This document shows, in pieces, positions 1 to 12,019 of a stretch of DNA of 64,000 nt. A model generated the notes under the pieces. The model had not been told where the DNA came from, did no database searches, and worked only from the letters and a program-made list of their open reading frames with translations. Source of the stretch: Gymnopus androsaceus JB14 (Eukaryota > Basidiomycota > Agaricomycetes > Agaricales > Omphalotaceae); assembly GCA_009733575.1 (NCBI GenBank), contig ML769384.1:871257-935256 (forward strand), given 5' to 3'. The number at the start of each line of letters is the position of its first letter. The stretch's first letter is position 1. A program made the translations under genes and the position numbers.

Positions 1-238
1 CCCCAGATGCCTTGGGTCCTGGAACAGTGTTCCCTGATGTGGGTAAATGGAATCCACAGAACGGTCTCTCTGGAAGTCCCATGGTGGAACCTATGTTTTG
101 GGTTTGCCTCATTTGCCAACTTATCATCGTTGCCGGCTACTTCTGGTTCTACAGAAGGGAAGAACTCGGTAAGTTGACAGCTTTTAACATTTTAGCGTTG
201 CTGCATTTGCTGAATCCTTGTCCACAGCACGACCATAA
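1..238 (+). CDS. 3' end of a gene for a C-terminally membrane-anchored protein (partial)
   Basis: The frame is open from the window edge. It contains a hydrophobic segment of about 20 residues (PMFWVCLICQLIIVAGYFWF) followed by a basic patch (YRREEL), which looks like a C-terminal transmembrane anchor with a short cytosolic tail. A GTAAGT donor at 169 and a CCACAG acceptor ending at 227 define a 59-nt intron. After splicing the protein ends with Ala-Arg-Pro and a stop at 236-238. Without the splice the frame would run on to 392 in low-quality sequence, so I prefer the spliced end. The 5' part lies outside the window. I do not recognise the family; the extracellular or lumenal part shown is Gly/Pro/Asn rich. 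Confidence 0.55.
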
Positions 239-449
239 TCGAGAATCGGAAGATCATTATCTACATATGCGGGGGATGAGGCTCGGACATTATTTTCACA
301 GGATTTGCTTGCTATCTTTGCTAAACACTTACAATCTTTTGAACTGGGACAATGAAACTTACTTGCATATAATTGTATATAAAATGTCGTAGAATTACAC
401 AAAAACTAGACTTTTGATCGCTAGAATTCGGTTATGAGTGCTGCACTAA

Positions 450-1392
450 TTACACCAATACTTTGGATAGGATTTGATAGTCAACATTCTCATCCTCTTC
501 ATAGTCTTCGTCGCCATCCTCATGGTAGGTGGGCGAGCTGGGATCTAGCTGAAATCTGTTCGATGTAGACTATATTAATGCAGTGAGTTCGTCAACAGAA
601 AGAACACACCCCATTGCGTTGTAGAAGTCATTGGCGCCTGCATTTTCTAATGGGAAAAGTCCTTGAGTTCAATGCCAATCCTTTACAATGTAAACGTACT
701 ATCCAATGCGGTTAACATGATTTTTTCCATGCGGAACTTTTGACCCACTGCTTCAAGTAACTTCACCAAAAATTTACCAATACCCTTGCGTTGGTGTGAA
801 CGGCTGATCTGAATCTCGTAGCTATGCAGACGAGGTAAATCAACCCAAGCGATATGCAGATGAAAAATAGACAGACCAGTACACGAGATCCTCTTCCTCT
901 TCATGCTCGAAACGGAAAGCCGAATAACCAGCAATCTGGTCTGGGTGGTCTTGCGATGTAATCAAAATAAATCTCGCAAGAGGATTGAAGAGTTCTTCTT
1001 TTTTTTCGGGAGGATTCCATCCCATTGAGGAAGTTATATACCTGTTGGATTAGCCGACCGCGATTAGTGATAAGTTGACGCTCGACATGACTTACAGTTC
1101 CTTCATATTCTCTTCGATGATGGTCCAGATTTGTCCTCTGTTACTTTCCGACAGCTCCCCAGTAAGAGAGAATCGACATCCGTAGCTGAATTTCTAGATT
1201 GGAATCCTTGTAGGTCCTATCCTTGCAGACAGGTGCCCTTAGTACTTACGCGTCAAGCTGGTCTACGTTTTTGAGCGCGACACTCAACTGCTTTGCCGTT
1301 TTCTAAAGAAAAAGTGAGGGTCATTCATGCTCAGAGGATGTGTGTGTTACTTCGTTGGCAAGTTTAACAGCTTTTGAACCATCGGAAGACAT
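450..1392 (-). CDS. NAA40: N-alpha-acetyltransferase 40 (NatD, histone H4/H2A N-terminal acetyltransferase)
   Basis: The protein begins MSSDGSKAVKLANE and is split into at least six exons. The diagnostic NAA40 blocks are in order: an N-terminal helix ending in WTIIEENMKEL, the MGWNPPEKKEEL block, the strand ending AFRFEHEEEEDLVYW, and the GNAT acetyl-CoA loop QRKGIGKFLVKLL followed by EKIMLTALDS. The last blocks are ANDFYNAMG and, after a 54-nt intron, FQLDPSSPTYHEDG. The tail is very acidic. NatD acetylates the N-terminal serine of histones H4 and H2A, and the RKGIGK loop that binds acetyl-CoA is intact. The gene converges with the partial gene at the left edge. Splice sites were placed by matching the family. 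Confidence 0.85.
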
Positions 1393-1570
1393 AATGAAGA
1401 AAAAGGTTGGATGGCGCAAGTTGGAACGCGCAACGTGCTGGGCGTTTATTATTTCAAATTCAACTGATTTATAACTGGCGCCCGTCTTCTCTTTTTTCTA
1501 CTATCATCCTCCTTCCACACCAAGCGTTTTTCTCAAAGACGACCTAAACCGTTGTTGCGATCTAGTAGAA

Positions 1571-3393
<1,823 letters not shown>

Positions 3394-3520
3394 TTATCAG
3401 TACTGTAGACTGTAGCTAGCGGCGCCAAATTGGATGACCAACGCGCGTCAATATATTTTACTCTTGTTTACGTACTCCCAGCGTACTCCTTCGTCGTCGC
3501 TTCGTTTATAGTCTTCATCC

Positions 3521-4297
3521 ATGGATAAAACAGACCTTGAAACCTACCAAGTTCAGCTCTCTCAGGTTGACGCTGCTCTTCAGGCTGATCCCGATAATGA
3601 AGAACTTGCCTCTCTTCGCGGTGAACTGCAGGAGCTAATTAACCTCACTCAAACGGCACTTGCTCAGGCAGAAGAGGCGTCGACTTCCAAGGCCGAGTCT
3701 TCTCGGAAGACCTCTTCATTCACTCCTACTGCTACTTGGTCTGCAGGGGATGAATGTATGGCCAAATATTCCGCTGACGGTTCTTGGTACCCAGCTCGAA
3801 TCACCTCCGTTGGAGGTTCCGAACAAAATCGTGTTTACACAGTGGTGTTCAAAGGCTATAATTCAACGGAACAGGCTAAACCATCCGACCTGAAGCCCCT
3901 TCCTGCAAGCTACACCAGTGCTGCAGCTTCGACAAAGAGGAAACATGAGACAGACGAGGAAAAGGAGCGAAAGAAGAAGAAGAATGAGAAGAAACTGGAG
4001 ACAAGGGCGGCTAAAGCTAAAGAGCAGAACCACAAGCAAGCTACATGGCAGAAGTTCGCCAAAAAATCAGAGAAAAAGGGTGTGCATATTGCAGGCGTGT
4101 CTGGAACGAGTATATTCAAAACGCCAGATAACCCGCTTGGGAGAGGTGTGTGTCGTTCCAATGATTCAAGATAGTGTTTCGCCTGCTGATATCCTTCCTT
4201 TCATTCAGTTGGAGTAACCGGAAGTGGCAAAGGGATGACTGAAGTAGCCTCTCGAGGTAAACACAAATTTGCCCCAACAAGCGATGATAATCCATGA
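3521..4297 (+). CDS. Tudor-domain splicing factor 30 (SMNDC1/SPF30 homologue)
   Basis: The N-terminal 60 residues are helical (YQVQLSQVDAALQADPDN). A Tudor domain follows at about residues 75-130, with the typical start WSAGDECMAKYSADGSWYPA and the aromatic strand VVFKGYNSTEQAKPSDLKPL. A Lys/Glu-rich coiled segment and the WQKFAKKSEKKGV block come next, as in SPF30. A single intron (donor within GGGAGAG|GTGTGT near 4145, acceptor CATTCAG near 4208) leads to a short last exon with VGVTGSGKGMTE, ending TSDDNP. SPF30 binds symmetric dimethylarginine on Sm proteins and is needed for tri-snRNP addition to the spliceosome. The length (about 240 residues) matches the family. Confidence 0.85.
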
Positions 4298-5231
4298 GGC
4301 TAGGTATGACTTAGACTAGTCTTTCCTTGTCCATTCACATGGCCTAAATCTATTCCCAGATCTATGTGCTAGATGAACGTTTCGCTTGCGATTCGTAGAT
4401 CGTCGGTCCCTATTCCTTGTATCTGTACCAACAATGCCTCATCGTTGATTTGTTTTTCTCTCTCCCCTGCAAACAAACAATATTTCCGAGTCGAGCTTCG
4501 ATTGGTTGCCCATCTCGTTTGTCCGACTCTATCTCCTCCGATGCTATATATTTCTATTTCTTGGAGTTTGTGTGGCAGAAGTGGAATGCGGATTTGGCGA
4601 AATATTAAGTCTATGTTTTTGCATCCGTTGTCGCTGGATAAAACACTAATAATAAACTTCTGTTATGGTTCCTCCTGCTCAATGTTGAGCCGTACTTCAT
4701 TCAATGTGAGCAATGTTTTGCTAATATACACTGCATCGTCTGAAGGAGCAGCTGCGCGCGACACAAATAGCATCTTGATGATTCTCTTTGCTTCGCAGCT
4801 CCCGACTTGCAATCCGTCCCTGGAATGAAGTTATCCTAGAATGAAATCCCGTGGTACAGTTGCCAAGCTTGGGCTGTAGATCGTGTATGAATTTATCGAC
4901 TTTTATGGCATGCTATCTGAATCGCTTTGCATTGGTAGCAGTGTTTGCATACGAAGGATCTTTAGCGGATAAAGAGATGCGACGTATGCATGTTGTTCTG
5001 TCAAATTATTTGCTGTTGCAAGATGCGTTGTGTGTTACTGACCAAGTTGATCAAACCCCTCGGATGAGTGCGATTCACAGAACGCGTCACTATGACTGCG
5101 ATGGAACACTATTCAGATGAACATAGACCATCTTATCGACGATGAACAAAAGTTTGAATGGTACAAAATACAACTACAGCAATCGCATCAACTTTCAGGT
5201 TGGAGTGATCATATTCCAGCCTTTTTGTTCA
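4298..5231. other. Unassigned interval with a coding-like stretch on the minus strand
   Basis: No gene is supported with confidence. On the minus strand a frame of 98 codons without an ATG is open from about 4665 down to a TAG at 4369-4371. It reads like protein in places (for example EIEIYSIGGDRVGQTRWATN). The same frame is open again just upstream of one TAA, with DDAVYISKTLLTLNEVRLN. A second minus-strand stretch near 4900-5000 reads AKDPSYANTATNAKRFR. These could be exons of a fast-evolving gene or relics. The plus-strand frame over 4373-4828 is Ser/Leu/Cys rich and looks like antisense noise. Confidence 0.2.
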
Positions 5232-5969
5232 TCAACGTACGTTCGAGTCCTTCGTTCTACAAAAATCCGGTAAGCATCTCGAATCATCTAATCGAAAATA
5301 GGCACTGACTGCTCTCTCAAGTTCGAGAAGTTTTAGCTTGAGTTGGGAAGAGTTGTATTGCAAGCCAGCAACCATGCTCTGAAATTAATTCATTTAAAGA
5401 CGAAACATGAACGGACAAGTGAAGCCTACCTTGGCAGTCTTCGAGTTGAGGCCTTTGAATGGCTCCAGTTGATCGAGAGGAACGGGCCAAAATCCGAGAC
5501 TAGATTACTCTTCAGAATTGGACCCGTGTACGGCAAGCCTTACCTTAACAACTGGGCATGGAGTCGGTCAACATGGGCTTCCAAAGACGCCTGATAGATT
5601 GTCCTTCTGTGAGGTGAGCCCAACGTCGATCTACGGATATGATTAGTTGTCAAAAGCTGTGAAAACAAAATAGATGACTTGCAGCTCGTACGGGTCGAAG
5701 AGAGACTTTTCAAAAGCATGACTCCAAATCTTACGACGTTTAGCTTCCTCCCTCTTGGCATATAGACGGGCATAGGGATGGACGACGCCGTCACGTAGGG
5801 CGCTCGACCCTGCGCTACCGGCTGCGCGATTGGAATCGGATGACAGCGGCGGCGGATTGGCAGAAGCAGAAAGGCAAATTTGGGAAGATTCTGTCTTGAT
5901 AGGAGGGCAAGACGGAGGAAGGAAAGTGTTGGGCGTAGCAGAGTTAGGGTAAGTGTGGTACGAGTTCAT
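5232..5969 (-). CDS. Basidiomycete regulator-like protein with a basic-helix (RRTIYxxSLExHVxxLHxQL) domain; paralogue of the gene at 6.8 kb
   Basis: I chose the ATG at 5969 because a TATATAAG box lies 35 nt upstream, although the frame extends to 6044. The N-terminal 80 residues are Ser/Pro rich. The conserved part starts EEAKRRKIWSHAFEKSLFDP. It continues after a 64-nt intron with STLGSPHRRTIYQASLEAHV, then DRLHAQL and, over further introns, SLGFWPVPLDQLEPF, KGLNSKTAKSMVAGLQ and LKLKLLELERAV. The layout (basic stretch, amphipathic helix, second leucine-rich helix) resembles a DNA-binding or dimerisation module, but I know no function. The neighbour at 6810 has the same blocks in the same order and is transcribed away from this gene. 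The last 20 codons are less certain. Confidence 0.6.
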
Positions 5970-6809
5970 GGTCAAGGAATGTGAAAGCGGACTCAAGACG
6001 ATCCTTATATACTTATTGCCAGTGCCCAGTGCGGCGACATACAAATTAAAATTGTGCCCGTAGATCGGGATGTCAAGCTCAAGCTGGCGCCAGAGCTGAT
6101 TCGAAGCTTCTTAACTTCTGAGAAGCAGTGTCCCCAGGCTCGCCGGAGAAAGTGGTATGTAAAACTTTGAAGAAAAAGTGAACACCGCATACAGACTAAT
6201 CTTTATCGGGAGCGGTGTTTGTACAATAGCAAAACAAATCTGGAATGTAAAAATGCACTGAAATTTTGGTGTCGGTGAAAAACCGGAAAGGGAATTGGGA
6301 GTCTTCTCCCAAATGTCGCACGATCAAAGCGCTACCGCCTATTCTGCGTTCATCCCCAACGATCTCTTGTCTTTTCGTATTGTTGAGGAGATTTTACTTG
6401 CTTTTGAGACCCTCTCCAAGTCGAAAAATCTGAAGGAATCGGGAGCTGGCAAGGCTTTTTTATCCCACAAACAAATACTTACTTAGGTTGCATCGATCTG
6501 CACTCGTACCGCAACCGAATATCTACAGTAATTACTCCCCTTAAGTATATCCTGGACCCTACGCCGACCTTCTCTGTCAGTCAGGAACTTGAACAATTTA
6601 TTTCGTCTGATCATTCGGTCACTTATATGTAATCCTTTCGAGGTTTATATTGTACCGGCTTTCGATTGGACTGTCTGGACCCCAAGTTAAACTATGTACT
6701 CCACTGTAAGACACCGTCACCTCGATCTCACTTTTCTTAACCTTTTTTTTTCCCTTCTCCGTAGGATTATCTAGAGGAGTCTCCGACGAGCTCGTTTTCA
6801 TCGTCTCCA
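5970..6809. promoter_or_regulatory. Divergent promoter region between two paralogous genes
   Basis: This 840-bp interval separates the start codons of two related genes read in opposite directions. On the minus side a TATATAAG box is at 6004-6011. Pyrimidine-rich tracts (for example 6738-6758, CTTTTCTTAACC followed by a T-run) precede the plus-strand start at 6810. No ORF in the interval is convincing. Confidence 0.4.
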
Positions 6810-8071
6810 ATGGCTCAGGCGGATGATTACGGACTCGGGTTCGTCTGGAACACGCATTACCAGCAGGCATTAAATTTGCGCGGCCTTGATGCTGGTGGAT
6901 ATTGTGAAGATCAATGGCAACCTACATATCAGGCTTGGGATAGATCGCAAGCCCGTTCCTATATGCACGAAACACACGAAACACAACATGTTCCCGAGAT
7001 GACTGATGCATGCGACTTGCCTCTACACGCGCCGATTCCAGTCTCTGGGCATTCTTCCATCCTCTTTACTGACATCGAGAGCTCAAACTGGTCAGCATCA
7101 TCACCCACGTCAAATCATTCGTTTTCCTCGCCCATTCGTAACACTATTGCTGCTGCCGATGTACACGCACCAAGGGCGATAATAGCTCCTCCGCAGATAC
7201 ATGAACCAAGACCAATGTCTCCGACGGCTCCTCCGCAACCTATGCATACGTTCATGAACACTTTCAGTGTCCGAGCACCTGTCCAAACGACGTTTCCGAC
7301 TCCCTGTGAACTTCTCAACGAGATCAACGGTGGCGGGTCCAATTCAAATGGTGCCAGTCCCGAGTCTACCTCCGATTCGAGCCCCATGGAAACCTCTGGC
7401 TCTTCTTCCCGCAGACACGACGCGGCTCTCACTCGTTTCTCCTCTCCTGAACCGTCAGTAGTACTATCTCCTTCCTTTTCTCTTTTGACGATTTGTTTGT
7501 ATTTTAGCGAAGTCATCACTTCGCACGAAAAGAAAAGGCAGTACCTCGAGTGCTTGGAACATTATGTCCAATATCTCCACGACCAGATCAACAGGATTGG
7601 AGTTCAGGCCGTCCCAATCGAGCGTGTGTCCACATACCGTGGTCTTTCATCGCGCTCTATTCGAGTAAGTATTTCACTTCTGTGTCTTTATACATCTACT
7701 CACTCCTACTAGACCCTCCTTGTACACATGGAAACTAGCACCGCGAAATTAAAAGATAAAACCCACGCCGAAGAACAACGTGTATGTACCTACGATGCTA
7801 TGACTGACTCTTGCTGGGTAATGACTTGGCATTATAGTTTATTACACTTCGCGACGCCTACCTCCGCCAGGAAGGATCTCCTACGGACCCCTACATCGCA
7901 GCCTCTGTAGAAACGGGCGAATATTACTCCAACAGTGCACATCCTCACAACCACCCAAGCACTTCCGCTGCTGGTTCCTACCGCCATAACGAGCGGTTCA
8001 ATGGACTGGATCTCTCTCATTCATCGCATTCAAGTGTCTCCAATGTCCTCTCGCATTACAATACACTCTAA
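6810..8071 (+). CDS. Regulator-like protein, paralogue of the divergent gene at 5.2-6.0 kb
   Basis: The first exon (6810 to about 7453) encodes a Ser/Pro/Thr-rich region. Three introns follow: donors GTCAGTAG near 7456, GTAAGTAT near 7664 and GTATGTAC near 7782. The conserved region reads EVITSHEKKRQYLECLEHYV, QYLHDQINRIGVQAVPIERV, STYRGLSSRSIR and TLLVHMETSTAKLKDKTHAE. It has the same spacing as the neighbour (Arg-Arg/Lys-Arg, Tyr, LExxVxxLHxQ, VP, GL.S.). The last exon gives FITLRDAYLRQEGSPTDPYI and a His/Ser-rich tail ending at TAA 8069-8071. No function is known to me. Low overall identity but identical architecture suggests an old duplication. Confidence 0.65.
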
Positions 8072-8565
8072 ATTATCTGCTTGACCTGACTTTGCAATTT
8101 TCGGGATTTTCTGTGCTTTCTTACCATGTTTTTCATATAATTGTTCCTACATGCTCTGCTGGCGGAGTCCTCTCCTTTCTCAAAAGTGTTTCCATACTTA
8201 AATGTACGCGTAATCTAAATTCTGTCTTTCCTTCAGCACATACTTAGTACTTACTTACCCTCCTGATAAACCCGCATGTACATAACCGTACATAACCCAT
8301 TCATACTAATACGGTACATAGTTCACATTCAATTACAATGCAAGCCTTCTTCGGCACCGGTCGTTTCTTGCCTTACTTGCACTAGTGTTTCATGGAAATT
8401 GAAAAAGTGAATCATTGTACAAAATAAGTCCACGACCAAGCATCCACTAACTACGAGATAGAGTAAGTAAAATTTGTATACATATGTACCATTACCGATC
8501 AAATTGCAAGAATACGAAACAGTGACCATCGTCCTGTAGATCTAAGGAAATACCTACCTGTTTCA
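8072..8565. other. Convergent 3' flanks, no gene seen
   Basis: This AT-richer interval lies between the stop of the plus-strand regulator-like gene and the stop of the minus-strand PIL1 gene. No frame reads like protein. It probably holds both 3' UTRs. Confidence 0.5.
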
Positions 8566-10402
8566 TTACACGTCTTGGTATGGAGGGAGTTCATCATCAT
8601 CATCCTTCTTCGACGGTCCAGCTCCACTGTTTCCTGCATTAGAACCGCTCAACAGTTTCTCCCTTTCCTCACGCTCAAGCCTCTTCTTTTCTTCATCAGC
8701 ACTCTCATATTTGGGTGCGGGCGCACCGCCAGCCTGCGAATATTGCTCGGCCAATCGCTTCTTCTCTGCATCTGCACTTTCCCACTTCGCACTCGGAGCG
8801 CTGGGTGCCCCCATAGCGCCAAAGCTGGTCGGAGTAACTTCATTGGCAGGAAACCCTCCACTTCGAGGACCAGCAGTGGGAGACGCAGCTTTTATATCGC
8901 GGAGGCTTCCGCTCGCAGGACCAGGGCCTCCCGACTGGCTGGCAACGACTGGGACGCCGGTTTCAGCTACGGTCGGGACATCACTAATCATGGACGATGG
9001 TTTCAAAGGATCAGGAGCAACGATAGGTGCGACTGCAGGTGAGCTCGAAGAACCTCCGAAACTCGTAGTGCTCGATGCGGAGGGGATTGAGGCAGGTGAG
9101 AGATTGAGATTGGATGGGTTGATAGGAGGAGATTGGCTCTTCAGTGGAGGAGAGGCGGTGTCCGACGGCCTGGACGGAGCAGACCGCAACGGGGAGAGAG
9201 CTGGTCCCAGTTGGAGGGGTCAATGGCACATTGGACTGGGTGGCGTCAGTGGCGTCAGAGTTGATGCTCGATAGCTCGCTAGCATGACTCTCTCCGAACG
9301 AGCGAGTGTCAGATCGGCTGAGATCAGTATCTGCCATCTGTGGGGGAAGATTGATATGGCCAGTCTTATAATTATCCAACGCTCGTTGCAGAGACGCCCT
9401 GGCAGCACCAGTGGCCTGAGCTCCGGTATAGGGAGAATCGGGGGAAGGAGGAAGTGTCGGGAGAGCTGCTATGACAGGATAGGCGGCTTGAGATAGTAGA
9501 ACGAGCTTCTCGCCGTACTAGATGATGATCAGTTTAGAGATAGTCATGATCAGGATGGATTCAACCTACTTCGCGAATAGCTTGGAATTTCATTTGTTCG
9601 CTTTCACGAATCGCCTTTCTCTTCAAGAGCTCGATTTCCTTCTCGTGAGGAAGGTCCTGCGCCTCTTCCTTTCTGATCTGATCTTTAAGCTCGGCGATTC
9701 TCTTCTCGTTACCCTTTGCATTTTCATGCTCAAGCCGGGAAAGCTGTGTATGCAGACCGGCGCGAATGTTACGACGAGGCAAGATAGGCATTTTCTGCGT
9801 CACGAAGCAATTTCAAGGAGAGCGAGCGGCGTCCAATTTTACCGCCAGGGAAGCAGCTAAGGAGCCACTCTGTGAATCTAATGTTAGTGCTGATAGTGCA
9901 AAGGCTATACGGAAGCACTTACAACGAACTCTATATATGCAAGCCTATCGGTGACGTCCTGGAAGGGATCAGTCAAGAATTGTTGGGGCCGTGTGCTTAT
10001 TACTTGACAAACCTTTAAATCATCGTCTTCACCCTGGCCCCAAGTGTAGAGCTCTTTACTCTGAGCCTTTGATATCACGAGCAGCGCTGTCTAGATCGAT
10101 TGCAACGCCTTTGGTACTAGTGATTATCTTCTGAATGGGAGTAGTACCAGATCTGTCAATGGCTAAATCAGTTGAAGAGGCATAAGCTGAAATCCTACAT
10201 ACCCATATTGCTGCCCAAGAGAACGAAGTTGATGCTGGATGGCCTCGATTGTAGGGTTCTTGTAGCTGAGGCTACTGGCTCCTGGAGCAGCGGTATTCGC
10301 TGACGCGGAGTCCGGAGATCCAGGTCTATGGCTAGGAAGATGCTCAGCGATAGCTGACTGTGCTTTATCGGCAAAAGATGAGATAAATCCGGGGATGGGC
10401 AT
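8566..10402 (-). CDS. PIL1: Eisosome core BAR-domain protein Pil1/Lsp1
   Basis: The protein starts MPIPGFISSFADKAQSAIAE. The BAR-domain blocks follow over several exons: NPTIEAIQHQLRSLGQQYG, IQKIITSTKGVAIDLDSAAR, SKELYTWGQGEDDDLKDVTD, RLAYIEFV, LDAARSRSLEIASRRRK, MPILPRRNIRAGLHTQLSRL and IREYGEKLVLLSQAAYPVIA. Pil1/Lsp1 polymerise on the inner face of the plasma membrane and build eisosomes. The C-terminal region is Ser/Pro rich with repeated KYESADEEKKRLE-type blocks and an acidic end (KKDDDDELPPYQDV). The frame appears to change by one base near 9200 (TPPTGTSS in one frame, LSPLRSAPSRPSD in the next). Either a weak intron (donor GTCATG near 9285, acceptor ACCAG near 9205) or an indel explains it. 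Confidence 0.88.
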
Positions 10403-10615
10403 CTGGAATATGAATAAAAGCTGGTCGGTGTGGTGGTCGTATTTAAGCTTCTCTCGCAGACATTACATCATTATGTACGCTGTGCCTTATTGTACCGTGC
10501 AACCGTTGCTCATCGCCTTATTATAGGCTCTCGAATAACTCACACAAGATTTAAAATATCAATACTTATAACAGTGCACAGTAGAAAGCAAAAAGCAACA
10601 CTCCTCGCGAGTCCT

Positions 10616-11725
10616 TCAAACCACAATCTTCTTCTGCGACGCCTTGCCCTTCTTTTCAGAGTCTTTGTGAGACAAAAACTCGACGTCGGTGGCTAACGGG
10701 CCTGCCAACTTGGCCGCTTCCGTGTATCCCAGCACACTCGTCTTGAAATGACGCCCAACGCCCTCAATCCGTTCTTTCAGACCATCATCTTCAGCCGATC
10801 CCGGTGCAAGCCGAGTCCATATCGAAATTCGATAGAATTGAGGACGAGTCGAGACAATGACGCCGGTGATCAATGAATTTGGAGGTGATCCTGAAGGATC
10901 CAATGTTGTGAGTGACGGGTCGAATGTTTCTCCAATCGCAGCCAGCATCTGTAGTTAGTCAAGTTAGCGGACATAAACCTGCAAAGGTGCCCACGACGTA
11001 CCGTGTATAACCACATTTTATCTACATTCGCCCTGTTCTTCTCTTTTGGTAGCTGAATGCTCCATTTTCCTCCATTCTTGTTCGCTTCGTCCTCCCACGC
11101 AGGTATGATTCCTTCCTGTTGGGAAAAAAAGATTGGTAACAGCCGGAGATTAGAGACCGAGACAAACCTTGAAGAGATAGTAATTCGCTTTTTGAGGTAG
11201 CGCCGACGGGGGCACAATGTTATTGTACAACCTGATGCGCGCGTTAGTCGGCCATATGGAAAAGCGTATGGACGAACATACCCCCAAAACTCTTCCACGC
11301 TGTCGAAACTGATAACACGCTTGATATCTTCCATCCAGCCTTGTGCGGCCGCGACACCAGGAGTCTGAGGCGTAGGGCCGGGGGTTGGAGGGAGAGCAGA
11401 AATCGGTGTCTGGGGTAAATTACGGTTCTTGGTCATTGGAGAATCGAACCATAAAGTCCAAGGTGAGTAAAGAGGGTGCTGTAGATAAGATTGGTTAAAA
11501 TTTGCAAGAAAAAAAGAGAGAAATAATACAAACCTTGACGTTGAAGTTGGTGGGATCGCTGAATACTGTTCGAATGCCCTCTGCTTGGGCCTCCATGCTT
11601 ATCTCCTGAATTTCGCCTGGCTCGAAGGATTCAGCATCAACGTCTGCCGGAGTGTTATCAGCAATGGCAGCGGAGAGCGCAGCTCTGGTAGCAGCAAGTG
11701 CAGGGCCATTCAAAGTAGAAGCCAT
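10616..11725 (-). CDS. Translation initiation factor eIF4E (mRNA cap-binding protein)
   Basis: The reading starts MASTLNGPALAATRAALSAA, with an acidic N-terminus. The eIF4E core is clear over five exons: HPLYSPWTLWFDSP, GWMEDIKRVISFDSVEEFWG, LYNNIVPPSALPQKANYYLF, the cap-binding WED in EGIIPAWEDEANKNGGKWS, then NRANVDKMWLYT and MLAAIGETFD. It binds the 5' cap and recruits eIF4G. Between the first strand and the first cap-stacking tryptophan there is an extra Pro/Thr-rich stretch (TPISALPPTPGPTPQTPGVA) that animal and yeast eIF4E lack. A pyrimidine-rich 5' flank runs up to about 11,990 and the mitochondrial carrier gene begins 294 bp away on the other strand. Confidence 0.9.
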
Positions 11726-12019
11726 ATCTGATTGGGGGAGATTTGAGATTTTGGCTGGCTGATAGGGTGGATAATTGTGTTCAACACAGAGTATTGGGAT
11801 CCCAAAGAATAAGCAGGGAAAGAGGGAGAAATGATAATATAGAAAGGAGGAGCTATGTAGGTGAAGAAGAAGAAAACGTAATTTCTCTTCACAAGTAGAG
11901 TTTCCGGGCCGCTCCGGCCCTCCAGTACCCGGATATTGCCGGTTTTTCCTTCTCATCCCGATTACATCAGCTGCCGAGGACCTCAAAAGTTATGCTTGAC
12001 TCTTTTCTTCTCACTACGA

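Noticed and set aside
169..392. Unspliced extension of the left-edge gene to 392
   Set aside because: A consensus donor at 169 and acceptor at 227 give a normal 59-nt intron and a short tail. The unspliced extension has no protein character.
4373..4828. 151-codon plus-strand frame
   Set aside because: Ser/Cys/Leu-rich composition without domain features, and the opposite strand is also open. It reads like an antisense shadow.
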